The translations under genes were made by a program, and so were the position numbers. This document shows, piece by piece, positions 26,570 to 33,943 of a stretch of DNA of 64,000 bases; within the stretch, counting starts at the first letter, position 1; each line of letters begins with the position of its first letter. The notes below the pieces were generated by a model that saw only the letters and a program-made list of their open reading frames with translations, searched no databases and was not told the DNA's origin. The stretch is from Neolewinella xylanilytica (GTDB lineage: Bacteria; Bacteroidota; Bacteroidia; Chitinophagales; Saprospiraceae): positions 930,001 to 994,000 of the forward strand of contig NZ_PTJC01000006.1 of NCBI RefSeq assembly GCF_002934605.1. Direction: 5' to 3'.

Positions 26570-27628
26570 TCATCCTTTGGGTAGGTGCCGGTACCTGTCC
26601 AGCCGATCGGTGCCGATGTACTGGCTATCCGTCAGTTCGGCCGAAGCGGGCAATTGGGGAGCTGCTAGTCCCTTTCCGAAGCGGCCCGGTCCCGTAAACA
26701 CGCAGGCTTCGTCCCAGAAACCGTACTGCAGGAATGCGTTCAGGATGACCGCCCCGCCCTCGACGGTAACGTGGCCGAATTTCAGGTCGTGGAGATGCTT
26801 GAGGATCTTTTTGAGCGCCTTTTTATTCAGCTCTTTTTCCTTAATCTCAACGGTATCGGCTTTTAGCTTGGCGGCTTTACGCCCCGTGAAGACAAGCGGT
26901 TTATGACCCGCGGTAGCGAAGATTTTCTCCTTTCCGGTTAGCCGATCCCGCAGGTCGATGATCACCGGGCGGGGATCGGGGCCGGGAAAGAGACGGGCGT
27001 TCAGCTTCGGATCGTCTTCGATAACGGTCCGGGCGCCGATGATGAGGGCATTCGTGTGCGTGCGCCAGCGATGGACCAGCCGCCGGGAGATGTCGTTGGT
27101 GATCCAGTATTTCTTGCTGCGATCACGGGGGCGCAGCAAACCGTCGGCGGATTGCGCGTACTTCAGCAAGATAAAGGGCCGCTGTTCCGTGGTGTAGACG
27201 AACCGGTTGGCGTTGGTGGCCGCGGTAGGGGTAAAGTTCGGGTACTCCTTGACGCGCACTCCCGCCTCCCGTAGAATGCCAGCCCCCCGACCGGACACCT
27301 CATCGCTAGTGTCGCGCTGGGCAAATACCACTTTCTTGATTTGCTGCTTGAGGATGAGCCCGGTGCAGGCCGGGGTGCGCCCCTTGATGCAACAGGGTTC
27401 CAGGCTGACAAAGAGGGTCGACTCGGGAATCAATTCCCGGTCCTCCTCCCGTACAGATGCGAGGCAATTTACTTCCGCGTGGGCCCGCCCGGCCTGTTGG
27501 TGATAGCCCTCCCCGATCACGCGGCCGTCGTGCAGGAGCACGGCCCCGACCCGCGGGTTGTCACAAACTCGGGAATCGGCAAGTCGGGCCAATTGGGCGG
27601 TACGGGATAAAATGTCAATGTTTTTCAC
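26570..27628 (-). CDS. ribD: Bifunctional riboflavin biosynthesis deaminase/reductase RibD
   Basis: The 352-residue protein joins a pyrimidine deaminase domain (1-145) and a reductase domain (150-350) for two successive steps of riboflavin synthesis. The zinc-binding deaminase motif is HAEVNCLA plus PCCIKGRTPAC. The reductase part shows LKYAQSADG, an ALIIGARTVIEDDPKLNARL stretch and VEGGAVILNAFLQ. No FMN riboswitch is visible in the short region upstream of the start. No other rib gene is in the window. Confidence 0.93.
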   Translation of the reverse strand: MKNIDILSRTAQLARLADSRVCDNPRVGAVLLHDGRVIGEGYHQQAGRAHAEVNCLASVREEDRELIPESTLFVSLEPCCIKGRTPACTGLILKQQIKKVVFAQRDTSDEVSGRGAGILREAGVRVKEYPNFTPTAATNANRFVYTTEQRPFILLKYAQSADGLLRPRDRSKKYWITNDISRRLVHRWRTHTNALIIGARTVIEDDPKLNARLFPGPDPRPVIIDLRDRLTGKEKIFATAGHKPLVFTGRKAAKLKADTVEIKEKELNKKALKKILKHLHDLKFGHVTVEGGAVILNAFLQYGFWDEACVFTGPGRFGKGLAAPQLPASAELTDSQYIGTDRLDRYRHLPKG

Positions 27629-27717
27629 AAAAGGGGATTAAATGCCGGTTATGTTATTATAGGTCATAAAATATGCTAGTTATCGACGGATAATGGGGGG
27701 TTAAAAGCATTTTATGC

Positions 27718-27725
27718 TAAATTTG
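27718..27725 (+). promoter_or_regulatory. -7 promoter element TAAATTTG for the HNH-AP2 gene
   Basis: TAAATTTG matches the Bacteroidota consensus TAnnTTTG exactly. It follows an AT-rich stretch with a small palindrome (AGCAT/ATGCT around 27705-27717). Transcription starting about 7 bp downstream would leave a 75-nt leader before the ATG at 27809, which argues against the GTG at 27737 as start. Confidence 0.55.
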
Positions 27726-27808
27726 AGAGAGAGGACGTGAACAGTTTCAACAAATGTTCTTCCTCCTTTTATTTGCAATTTTCAAACACTACAGCAACAC
27801 TCGCACCC

Positions 27809-28378
27809 ATGGTACATCGCATACAATTGAAGAATGCTTCGGAAGAGGCAATTTTGGATGCCCCGATTTATGAGGAGCTCTCCAAGGATGCCTACCTCCG
27901 CGAACTGGATATGCTGAACAACCTTCGTTTACATTCTTCGGGATGCGTTGTATTTCAAAAGACCTTCAAGTGCGATCAGGCAAAGAAAGGCTACCGGACC
28001 GAAACGATCTACTTGCATAAGCTGATTGCCGAGCGGTACTTAGCGCATAAGTGCGTCGGCGAGCGTACACTCGTAGGTTGCATCAATGGTAACAAGCTGG
28101 ATTGCCGGTTGGAAAACCTGGAGTACCGCAGTCGATCGGTAGCGAGCCGCAAGCGCCGTTCCTCGAGCAAGATCGGCTATACGGGGGTATACAAGGAGAA
28201 CAATCGTTACCGTGCGGTAATTTCCGTCAACCGGCGCAGCGTGCACATCGGTATGTTCAGCACCGCGGAGGAAGCCGCTCTGGCGTACAACGAGAAATCC
28301 AGGGAGCTATACGGTAAGTTAGGCAAGATTAACAAGATTCGCCCGCGTAATCTCTCGCTTCCCGATCGGGCCCGGTAA
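27809..28378 (+). CDS. HNH-AP2 domain protein (homing-endonuclease-like, lone gene)
   Basis: The 189-residue protein has an HNH-like part (about residues 70-107), with LHKLIAERYL and a GCINGNKLDCRLENLEYRS segment. A basic linker leads into an AP2/ERF-type DNA-binding domain (121-176; GYTGVYKENNRYRAVISV and EEAALAYNEKSRELYG). AP2-HNH combinations occur in phage and homing endonucleases and as domesticated lone genes. The region is less GC-rich than its neighbours, suggesting transfer. Its last 60 bp overlap the convergent mnmD gene. An upstream GTG (27737) would add 24 residues. Confidence 0.82.
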   Translation: MVHRIQLKNASEEAILDAPIYEELSKDAYLRELDMLNNLRLHSSGCVVFQKTFKCDQAKKGYRTETIYLHKLIAERYLAHKCVGERTLVGCINGNKLDCRLENLEYRSRSVASRKRRSSSKIGYTGVYKENNRYRAVISVNRRSVHIGMFSTAEEAALAYNEKSRELYGKLGKINKIRPRNLSLPDRAR

Positions 28379-28996
28379 AGCTTCCACTTGAAATCCCGCC
28401 GCGCGCAAATTTCGTTTGAATTGCCCCTTGGCGCAGTAAGTCACTAACGTCCCGCCCGGTTTTAGCCAACGGGCACAGTGCGCCATTGCTTCGACCGTCC
28501 ACAGTTCCGGTTGCTGCTCCGGTGCGAAGGCATCGTAGTAGATCAGGTCGAAGTCGGGAGTCGGTGACGCAGCCAGGAAATCCTGCCGGTACTTGGTAAA
28601 GCAAAACTGCTCCCCTAGGGAAAGGACTTTACCGAATTCGGCCCGGTGCAGGGCGAGAAATGGGTCACGGGGAATTTTCAGCAGCTCGGGGTAATTGAGC
28701 TGCTCCGCCTGCTCGGCACTGATCGGGAAGCTTTCGAAAGCCGTATAATCTACGCGTATGGTAGGAAATTTCCTTAGGTGGTTCCAGCTTAATAGCGCAT
28801 TCAGTCCGGTCCCCAGGCCCATCTCCAAGACCCGGATCGCGGCTTGCCCGCGCTCCAGGTAAGGAAGCAGGCCGGATTCGATGTAGATATGCCGGCTTTC
28901 GTTAATCGCGCCGTGGGTACTGTGGTAGGCCGCCGAAAATTGGGGCGAGCGCAGGCTGTGACTGCCATCGGCGGTGGTGAATAACTCCGGCTCCAT
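28319..28996 (-). CDS. mnmD: tRNA U34 methyltransferase MnmD
   Basis: The 225-residue protein matches stand-alone MnmD (the methyltransferase half of MnmC), which methylates 5-aminomethyl-2-thiouridine at tRNA position 34. It shows the N-terminal TTADGSHSLRSPQF, HGAINESRHIYIE, the SAM motif VLEMGLGTGLNALL and DLIYYDAFAPEQQPELWT. The C-terminal GPIGKREITRANL is also typical. There is no fused FAD domain. Its start overlaps the ytxJ stop by one base (TGATG), so the two are translationally coupled. Confidence 0.92.
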   Translation of the reverse strand: MEPELFTTADGSHSLRSPQFSAAYHSTHGAINESRHIYIESGLLPYLERGQAAIRVLEMGLGTGLNALLSWNHLRKFPTIRVDYTAFESFPISAEQAEQLNYPELLKIPRDPFLALHRAEFGKVLSLGEQFCFTKYRQDFLAASPTPDFDLIYYDAFAPEQQPELWTVEAMAHCARWLKPGGTLVTYCAKGQFKRNLRAAGFQVEALPGPIGKREITRANLVNLA

Positions 28997-29328
28997 CAGG
29001 CCGTTTGCCGCAACTCGTCTACCCGGATATCGAGGTGACTGGCGTCATAGATACACTTTCCATCCTTGATCAATAACACCTGGGGCGACTCGTGGCGAAC
29101 GCCGAAGGTGGAAGCGATGTGATGGCTGACCTCGCGGTGGCGCAGGAGATCCAGATAATACGGGGCAATGGCGACTTCCTGCAGATCCCATTGCTTTTCC
29201 AGCCGGTGTTTGGCCAGGCTGCTGATGGGGCAGGTCGTACTGTGCTTGAGAATCAGGCAGGGAGTCTGGCTGCTCCGCTCGATGATAGCTTCTACGTCGT
29301 GCAGGTGGTCGATCGAAGTCCAGTTCAT
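28996..29328 (-). CDS. ytxJ: YtxJ, bacillithiol-system thioredoxin-like protein
   Basis: The 110-residue thioredoxin-fold protein has KHSTTCPISSLAKHRLE with a single active-site Cys, and ESPQVLLIKDGKCIYDASH near the end. These are hallmarks of YtxJ, a monothiol bacilliredoxin-like protein thought to remove bacillithiol from proteins. Presence implies a bacillithiol-using cell, in line with Bacteroidota. It is co-transcribed with mnmD. Confidence 0.9.
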   Translation of the reverse strand: MNWTSIDHLHDVEAIIERSSQTPCLILKHSTTCPISSLAKHRLEKQWDLQEVAIAPYYLDLLRHREVSHHIASTFGVRHESPQVLLIKDGKCIYDASHLDIRVDELRQTA

Positions 29329-29356
29329 GTGGGGTAGGTTGGGGCTTGAGGCTGCG

Positions 29357-29500
29357 TTAGACGAGCAGCGTAATTAGCGCGGAAACAAAGTCGTCGACGG
29401 AAAAGTTGGAGCCCGGGCAACCGTAACCCCGATTGCAGGAGGACAGCAGAAGGATAGTGGACGCGGCAAGGAGGGTAGCGGGGCGCTTGAGGTACTTCAT
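29357..29500 (-). CDS. Small lipoprotein, 47 residues
   Basis: This short frame encodes a lipoprotein signal (MKYLKRPATLLAASTILLLSSC, lipobox LSSC at residues 19-22). A 25-residue mature part follows, starting NRGYGCPGSNFSVDDFVSAL, with a second Cys. The mature part could be a short amphipathic helix anchored to the membrane. It lies between ytxJ and pdhB. Function is unknown; very small lipoproteins of this type are frequent in Bacteroidota. Confidence 0.7.
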   Translation of the reverse strand: MKYLKRPATLLAASTILLLSSCNRGYGCPGSNFSVDDFVSALITLLV

Positions 29501-29578
29501 AGTAGGTAACTGGTCTTAACGGGAACCCTTCCCGCCCGTTACGGGTTGAACGCATTAGGGCAATTAACCGCTGTAGCG

Positions 29579-29586
29579 TACTTTTG
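29579..29586 (+). promoter_or_regulatory. -7 promoter element TACTTTTG for pdhB
   Basis: TACTTTTG matches TAnnTTTG exactly and lies 47 bp before the pdhB ATG. A TTG occurs 31 bp upstream, which is farther than the usual -33 spacing. Confidence 0.6.
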
Positions 29587-29633
29587 CCCGCTCCCGCCGC
29601 CGGCGGCCAGCTCAAGCTAAACCAAAACCGAAC

Positions 29634-30617
29634 ATGGCCAGAAAGATTGCCCTACGTGACGCCCTGCGCGAAGCAATGATCGAAGAAATGCGTCGCGACG
29701 ACACCGTCTTCCTGATGGGAGAGGAAGTTGCCCAGTATAATGGCGCCTATAAAGTAAGTAAGGGAATGTTGGACGAGTTCGGACCCGAGCGCGTTATCGA
29801 TACCCCCATTGCCGAACTGGGATTCGCGGGAATCGGCGTAGGCGCGGCGATGAACGGCCTGAAGCCCATCGTCGAGTTCATGACCTGGAACTTCGCCATC
29901 CTGGCTTTCGACCAGATCATCAACAATGCCGCCAAAACGCTCAGCCAGTCGGCCGGACAGTACAGTTGCCCCATCGTTTTCCGCGGTCCGAGTGGAAGCG
30001 CCGGTCAGCTGGCCCAACAACACAGCCAGACCTTCGAGAGCTGGATGGCGAATACCCCCGGCCTGAAGGTGATCTCCTGTACCGACCCCGCCGACGCCAA
30101 AGGGTTGCTGAAGAGCGCGATCCGCGATCCCGATCCGGTCTGCGTCATGGAATCCGAGTTGCTGTATGGCTACGAAGGCGAAGTGCCCGAAGGAGAATAC
30201 TTGGTGGAAATCGGGAAGGCCGCTATCCGCCGGGAAGGAACCGACGTGACTTTGGTGAGTTACAATAAGATGATGTTGCCCACCATGGAAGCCGCCAAAA
30301 TACTGGAAGGAGAGGGCATCAGCGCCGAGGTGATCGACTTGCGGACTATCCGGCCCATGGACCGCAAGACCATTGTCGAATCCGTCAAAAAGACCAACCG
30401 CTGTGTCGTGATCGACGAAAGCTGGCCCTTCGCCGGTGTCAGCTCGGAGATCGCCTACGAAATACAGAAGTCGGCCTTCGATTACCTCGACGCGCCGGTC
30501 ATTCGGGTCAATTCCGCCGATGTTAGCCTCGGCTACGCCGCCAGCTTCGTGGAGGAGTTCCTGCCCAACGCCGAAAAGATCGTCCGCGCCGTCAAGCAGG
30601 TAGCTTACGTAAAGTAA
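29634..30617 (+). CDS. pdhB: Pyruvate dehydrogenase E1 component, beta subunit
   Basis: The 327-residue transketolase-like protein matches PdhB: the N-terminal ALREAMIEEMRRDDTVFLMG, the thiamine-site EEVAQYNGAYKVSKG, the TPIAELGFAGIGVGAAM stretch, and a C-terminal domain with VIDLRTIRPMD and VDIDE-like CVVIDESWPFAGV. With an alpha subunit (not in this window) it decarboxylates pyruvate and passes acetyl to E2. The gene is monocistronic, with its own promoter and a strong terminator, so the complex is encoded at scattered loci. Confidence 0.95.
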   Translation: MARKIALRDALREAMIEEMRRDDTVFLMGEEVAQYNGAYKVSKGMLDEFGPERVIDTPIAELGFAGIGVGAAMNGLKPIVEFMTWNFAILAFDQIINNAAKTLSQSAGQYSCPIVFRGPSGSAGQLAQQHSQTFESWMANTPGLKVISCTDPADAKGLLKSAIRDPDPVCVMESELLYGYEGEVPEGEYLVEIGKAAIRREGTDVTLVSYNKMMLPTMEAAKILEGEGISAEVIDLRTIRPMDRKTIVESVKKTNRCVVIDESWPFAGVSSEIAYEIQKSAFDYLDAPVIRVNSADVSLGYAASFVEEFLPNAEKIVRAVKQVAYVK

Positions 30618-30647
30618 GCCATAGCCTGTTTTCGCCCTTCGCCGGAA

Positions 30648-30688
30648 CGTAAATGCGGGAGATAGCAGCGCTATCTCCCGCATTACGT
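30648..30688. terminator. Strong hairpin terminator after pdhB
   Basis: A perfect 15-bp stem (30652-30666 with 30670-30684) has a 3-base loop AGC, and the pairing extends to ACGT ends with a single bulge. It lies 30 bp after the pdhB stop and precedes a convergent gene, so it may act in both directions. Confidence 0.8.
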
Positions 30689-30759
30689 TTCAGGCATGTG
30701 GTACCCTGGAAGCAGGCTCGGACAGACTAAGCAAGCGCTACACCAGCCGCGCCCCGCGC

Positions 30760-31701
30760 CTACGGGATAAAGACGCACTTGCCCGCCGGGCCGCCCGTTT
30801 CCTCCAGTTCCCGGTAGGCTTTCGCGTACTCCATCAGCGCAAATTCCCGGCCGATCTTGACCTTCAGGCCGTGTTCCTCTACCAGATCGTACAATTGGTG
30901 CAAGCTATGGTGGGTGATGTCCGTCAGCATCGGAACGTGCTTTTTGTCGTTCAGCTTGTTGTTGACGAAGCTGGAGATGTAGCTCGTCATACCCGGTTGC
31001 AAATTGATGTAGGTGCCATGTTCGTTCAGTAAATGCTTTGCTTTCGACCACGGAAGGGTGCCGGCGGTGTCGAGGATTACGTCGTAGCGATGGTCCTCGG
31101 TGGTCACGTCCGTCGTTTCGTAGTTGACCGTGCGACTGGCTCCCAGTTCGCGCATGATCTCCTGGTGGTGCGGACCGGCCACCGCCGTCACCGTGGCATT
31201 GTCCATACGAGCCAGCTGAATGGCCATATTTCCGACGCCGCCGCTCCCGCCGTTGATCAGCACTTCCTGACCGCGCAGATCTACCTTCTCCCGCAATGCC
31301 TGGTAGGCTGTTGCTCCGATTAGCGGCAGGCCACCGGCTTCACTCATACTCAGCGAGGGGGGTTTGATGTGAATCTGATCGGCCGTGACGAGCATGGCAT
31401 CGGCCATGGCACCCATCACCTTGAGGCTTACTGCGCCGAACACCTCGTCTCCCGCTTCGAAGTTGGTCACCCTGGACCCCACTTTACGAACCACGCCCGC
31501 GAATTCCAGTCCCATCCGACGGGGCCACAGGTGGCCGTCCGCCATTTTCATGTGGGCGTTGCGGATCTTCCAATCAATGGGGTTGATACCGGCCGCCTTT
31601 ACCTCCACCAGGATTTCTTCCGGGCTGGGTTCGGGGGTTTCGACCTCCGCCAGGTACATTTTGTCAATTCCGCCGTAGTCGTTGTAGCGTAGTTGTTTCA
31701 T
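30760..31701 (-). CDS. Zinc-independent alcohol dehydrogenase / quinone oxidoreductase (MDR family)
   Basis: Read from the ATG at 31701, the enzyme has 313 residues. The N-terminal GroES-like domain shows AAGINPIDWKIRNAHMK and GLEFAGVVRKVGSRV. The NADP-binding domain shows LINGGSGGVGNMAIQLAR. No catalytic zinc ligands are seen, so it fits the quinone reductase-like branch (DUF-type NADP-dependent alcohol dehydrogenase). It lies 64 bp downstream of the TIM-barrel/serine-hydrolase gene on the same strand. Substrate unknown. Confidence 0.88.
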   Translation of the reverse strand: MKQLRYNDYGGIDKMYLAEVETPEPSPEEILVEVKAAGINPIDWKIRNAHMKMADGHLWPRRMGLEFAGVVRKVGSRVTNFEAGDEVFGAVSLKVMGAMADAMLVTADQIHIKPPSLSMSEAGGLPLIGATAYQALREKVDLRGQEVLINGGSGGVGNMAIQLARMDNATVTAVAGPHHQEIMRELGASRTVNYETTDVTTEDHRYDVILDTAGTLPWSKAKHLLNEHGTYINLQPGMTSYISSFVNNKLNDKKHVPMLTDITHHSLHQLYDLVEEHGLKVKIGREFALMEYAKAYRELEETGGPAGKCVFIP

Positions 31702-31765
31702 AGTATTGGGTTTCTTGCTGTATGTCGGCGCGGGGTCGGCAGGTTCGGTGGTAGCCGGCGCGTGG

Positions 31766-33889
31766 CTACCTGGCCGCTTCGGGTAAGGGTACGAAAGGTC
31801 CGTAGATGGCACGCCGGAAGTCGTGGTGGAGTCCGATCTGGTCGAAGGGGAAAAGCTGGACGAAGAGAACCGCAGCCAGTTCGTTCGCCGGATCTACCCA
31901 GAAGAGGGTACTCGCCGCCCCGTCCCAGAAGAATTCGCCCACCTTCCCGGGGTTCTCCGCTGCGGTGGCCGGCGGGCGCTGGCGTACGGCGAAGTCGATG
32001 CCGAAGCCGACCTGCCCCTTGCTCGGCAGCCATAGCCGCTCGGTAACTTCGTCGGAGAGCTGGTTGGTGCGCATCAGGCGGACCGTTTCCGGTTGCAGAA
32101 TGCGGACGCCGTCAAGCGATCCGCCGTTGAGCAGCATGCGGGCGAAGGTCATGTAATCGTCGAGGGTGGAGGTGAGCCCGAAGCCACCCGGCGTCAGGGG
32201 CCACTGCCGGAGATTAAATTCGTGGGCTTCCGCGCTCGGCAGTTGGGTTAGCGTACCGTCCGCGTCCCGGCGGTAGGCGGCAGAAAAGCGGTCGCGATCC
32301 GCTTCCGGAACTACGTAGCGGGTATCGTTCATGCCGAGCGGAGTGAAAATGTGCTCTCGCAGGTAGGCATCGAAGGCTTGGCCGGATAGGCGTTCTACCA
32401 GTAACGCCTGGACGTCAACCGACGGACCATAGTGCCATTCCGTTCCCGGATCGGAGCGCAGGGGCAATTGGCCGAGTTTCTCCCCCATGGTGGTCAGGGT
32501 ATTTTCGTAGCTGCGCAGGTCCGCCGCAACGAAGGCCTGCTGGAGCCCGTCGGGATCGCCGCCAGTGTAAAAGCCAGCCGTGTGTCGGGTGATGTCGCGT
32601 ACCAGGATAGGTCGGCTCGTTGCCCGGGTTTGCATGGTACCTGCGCTGCCGCCGCCCGAAACGTACACCCGCACATCGCGGAACTCGGGGAGGTGATCGG
32701 CTAGCGGGTCGTCCAGTTCGAACTTGTCCTGCTCGTACAGTTGCATCAGGGCGACGCCGGTGATGGGCTTGGTCATGGAATAAATCTGGACGATCGTATT
32801 CCGTTGCATGGGGATGTCGGCTTCCCGGTCGGACTGGCCGAAGGCCCCGAAGTAGGCTTCGTCTCCTTTTTCGAAAACCAGGGCGGATACTCCGGCGATG
32901 TCGCCCGCGGAAACGAATCCCCTTAGCGTGCTGTCGATACGCTCCCGGGCGGTTGGCGTTACTACCGTATTGCGGGGCCAGCTGCGTTCGGCCAGTGCCC
33001 GCGTTTTTTCCACGCCCTCCCGCGCCGGCAGGCTATCCCCCTCGTATTCGATACCGAGGTAGCCGTCGTAGCCGGAAGCGCGGATCGCGTCGAACAGGGT
33101 GCGGAAGTCCATGACCGTCTCCGCCCCGTCCGCGGTAAAGTTGAAGGCCTTGACGCTGACCCCACCGGCGTAGGGCATGAGTTCCTGCATTCCTTTATAG
33201 CGATCGTAGCGGGCGGTGCACTTGCCGCCCCACAACTGACCGTTGTCCCGCTGGTAACACCAGTTATCGAAATCCGCCACCGCGCCGACGGCCTCGGGCT
33301 CCAGGCGTTGCAGCAGGGTCGAGAGCCAGGTCCCATTGCTGCTCCAGCCACCATGATTTTCAATGAGGATGCGGACCCCGCTCTCCCGGGCGGCCCGCGC
33401 CAATTTGCCGACCCCGTCGGTGGCCGCATCGAGAACGGCTTCGTAGGTGCCCGCGCCGTGTGCGTTTATCCGCAGGTCACGGATGCCCAATCGCTCGGCC
33501 GCCGCTACCCACTCGAGGTGGCGGGCTACGGCGGAGTCGCGTGCGGCCGCATCCGGATCGCCTAGATTTCCGGCCCCGTCGATCAGGAGCATGGTCAGCG
33601 CCACCCCGGCATCGTCGGCCGCGGCGCGCAGACTATCCAGGAAAGCAGCATCGGTGGCGCGGTCGGCGAAGAATTGGTTGACGAGCTCGACGCCGTCGAA
33701 GTCCATTTCACCCGCCGTGGCGACGAAGTCAAAATTGTCCATCTCCCCGTCGAAAAGCGCCCGGTGGAAGGACCACTGGCCCAGGGAATACCGGGGGCCG
33801 CCCGGGCTATCCGTTGTTGGTGACGATACGGTAGCGGGGTCCGTTGCGGTACAGGCGAAGAATAGGAGCGAAACGATCAGATAGCGCAT
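31766..33889 (-). CDS. Lipoprotein fusing a sugar-isomerase-like TIM barrel to a serine hydrolase
   Basis: Read from the ATG at 33889, the protein has 707 residues with lipobox FFAC. Residues about 30-305 form a xylose-isomerase-like TIM barrel (SLGQWSFHRALF, ILIENHGGWSSNG, VADFDNW, YLGIEYEGD). Residues about 315-705 form a beta-lactamase-type serine hydrolase, with the nucleophile in SMTK at 371-374. Its later motifs are unusual: YGPS replaces YxN and WDGAAS replaces HGG. Both halves occur as separate lipoproteins in Bacteroidota; fused they may act on glycosylated envelope material, which is inference. Confidence 0.82.
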   Translation of the reverse strand: MRYLIVSLLFFACTATDPATVSSPTTDSPGGPRYSLGQWSFHRALFDGEMDNFDFVATAGEMDFDGVELVNQFFADRATDAAFLDSLRAAADDAGVALTMLLIDGAGNLGDPDAAARDSAVARHLEWVAAAERLGIRDLRINAHGAGTYEAVLDAATDGVGKLARAARESGVRILIENHGGWSSNGTWLSTLLQRLEPEAVGAVADFDNWCYQRDNGQLWGGKCTARYDRYKGMQELMPYAGGVSVKAFNFTADGAETVMDFRTLFDAIRASGYDGYLGIEYEGDSLPAREGVEKTRALAERSWPRNTVVTPTARERIDSTLRGFVSAGDIAGVSALVFEKGDEAYFGAFGQSDREADIPMQRNTIVQIYSMTKPITGVALMQLYEQDKFELDDPLADHLPEFRDVRVYVSGGGSAGTMQTRATSRPILVRDITRHTAGFYTGGDPDGLQQAFVAADLRSYENTLTTMGEKLGQLPLRSDPGTEWHYGPSVDVQALLVERLSGQAFDAYLREHIFTPLGMNDTRYVVPEADRDRFSAAYRRDADGTLTQLPSAEAHEFNLRQWPLTPGGFGLTSTLDDYMTFARMLLNGGSLDGVRILQPETVRLMRTNQLSDEVTERLWLPSKGQVGFGIDFAVRQRPPATAAENPGKVGEFFWDGAASTLFWVDPANELAAVLFVQLFPFDQIGLHHDFRRAIYGPFVPLPEAAR

Positions 33890-33943
33890 AACCGGTGACT
33901 TTGGAGTAAGGTAACGGTCTTGCGCAAAGTGCCGCGTCAATCG

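Noticed and set aside
27629-27736. FMN riboswitch upstream of ribD
   Set aside because: Spacer is short and AT-rich and lacks the conserved AGGGxxxxGGxG-type core.
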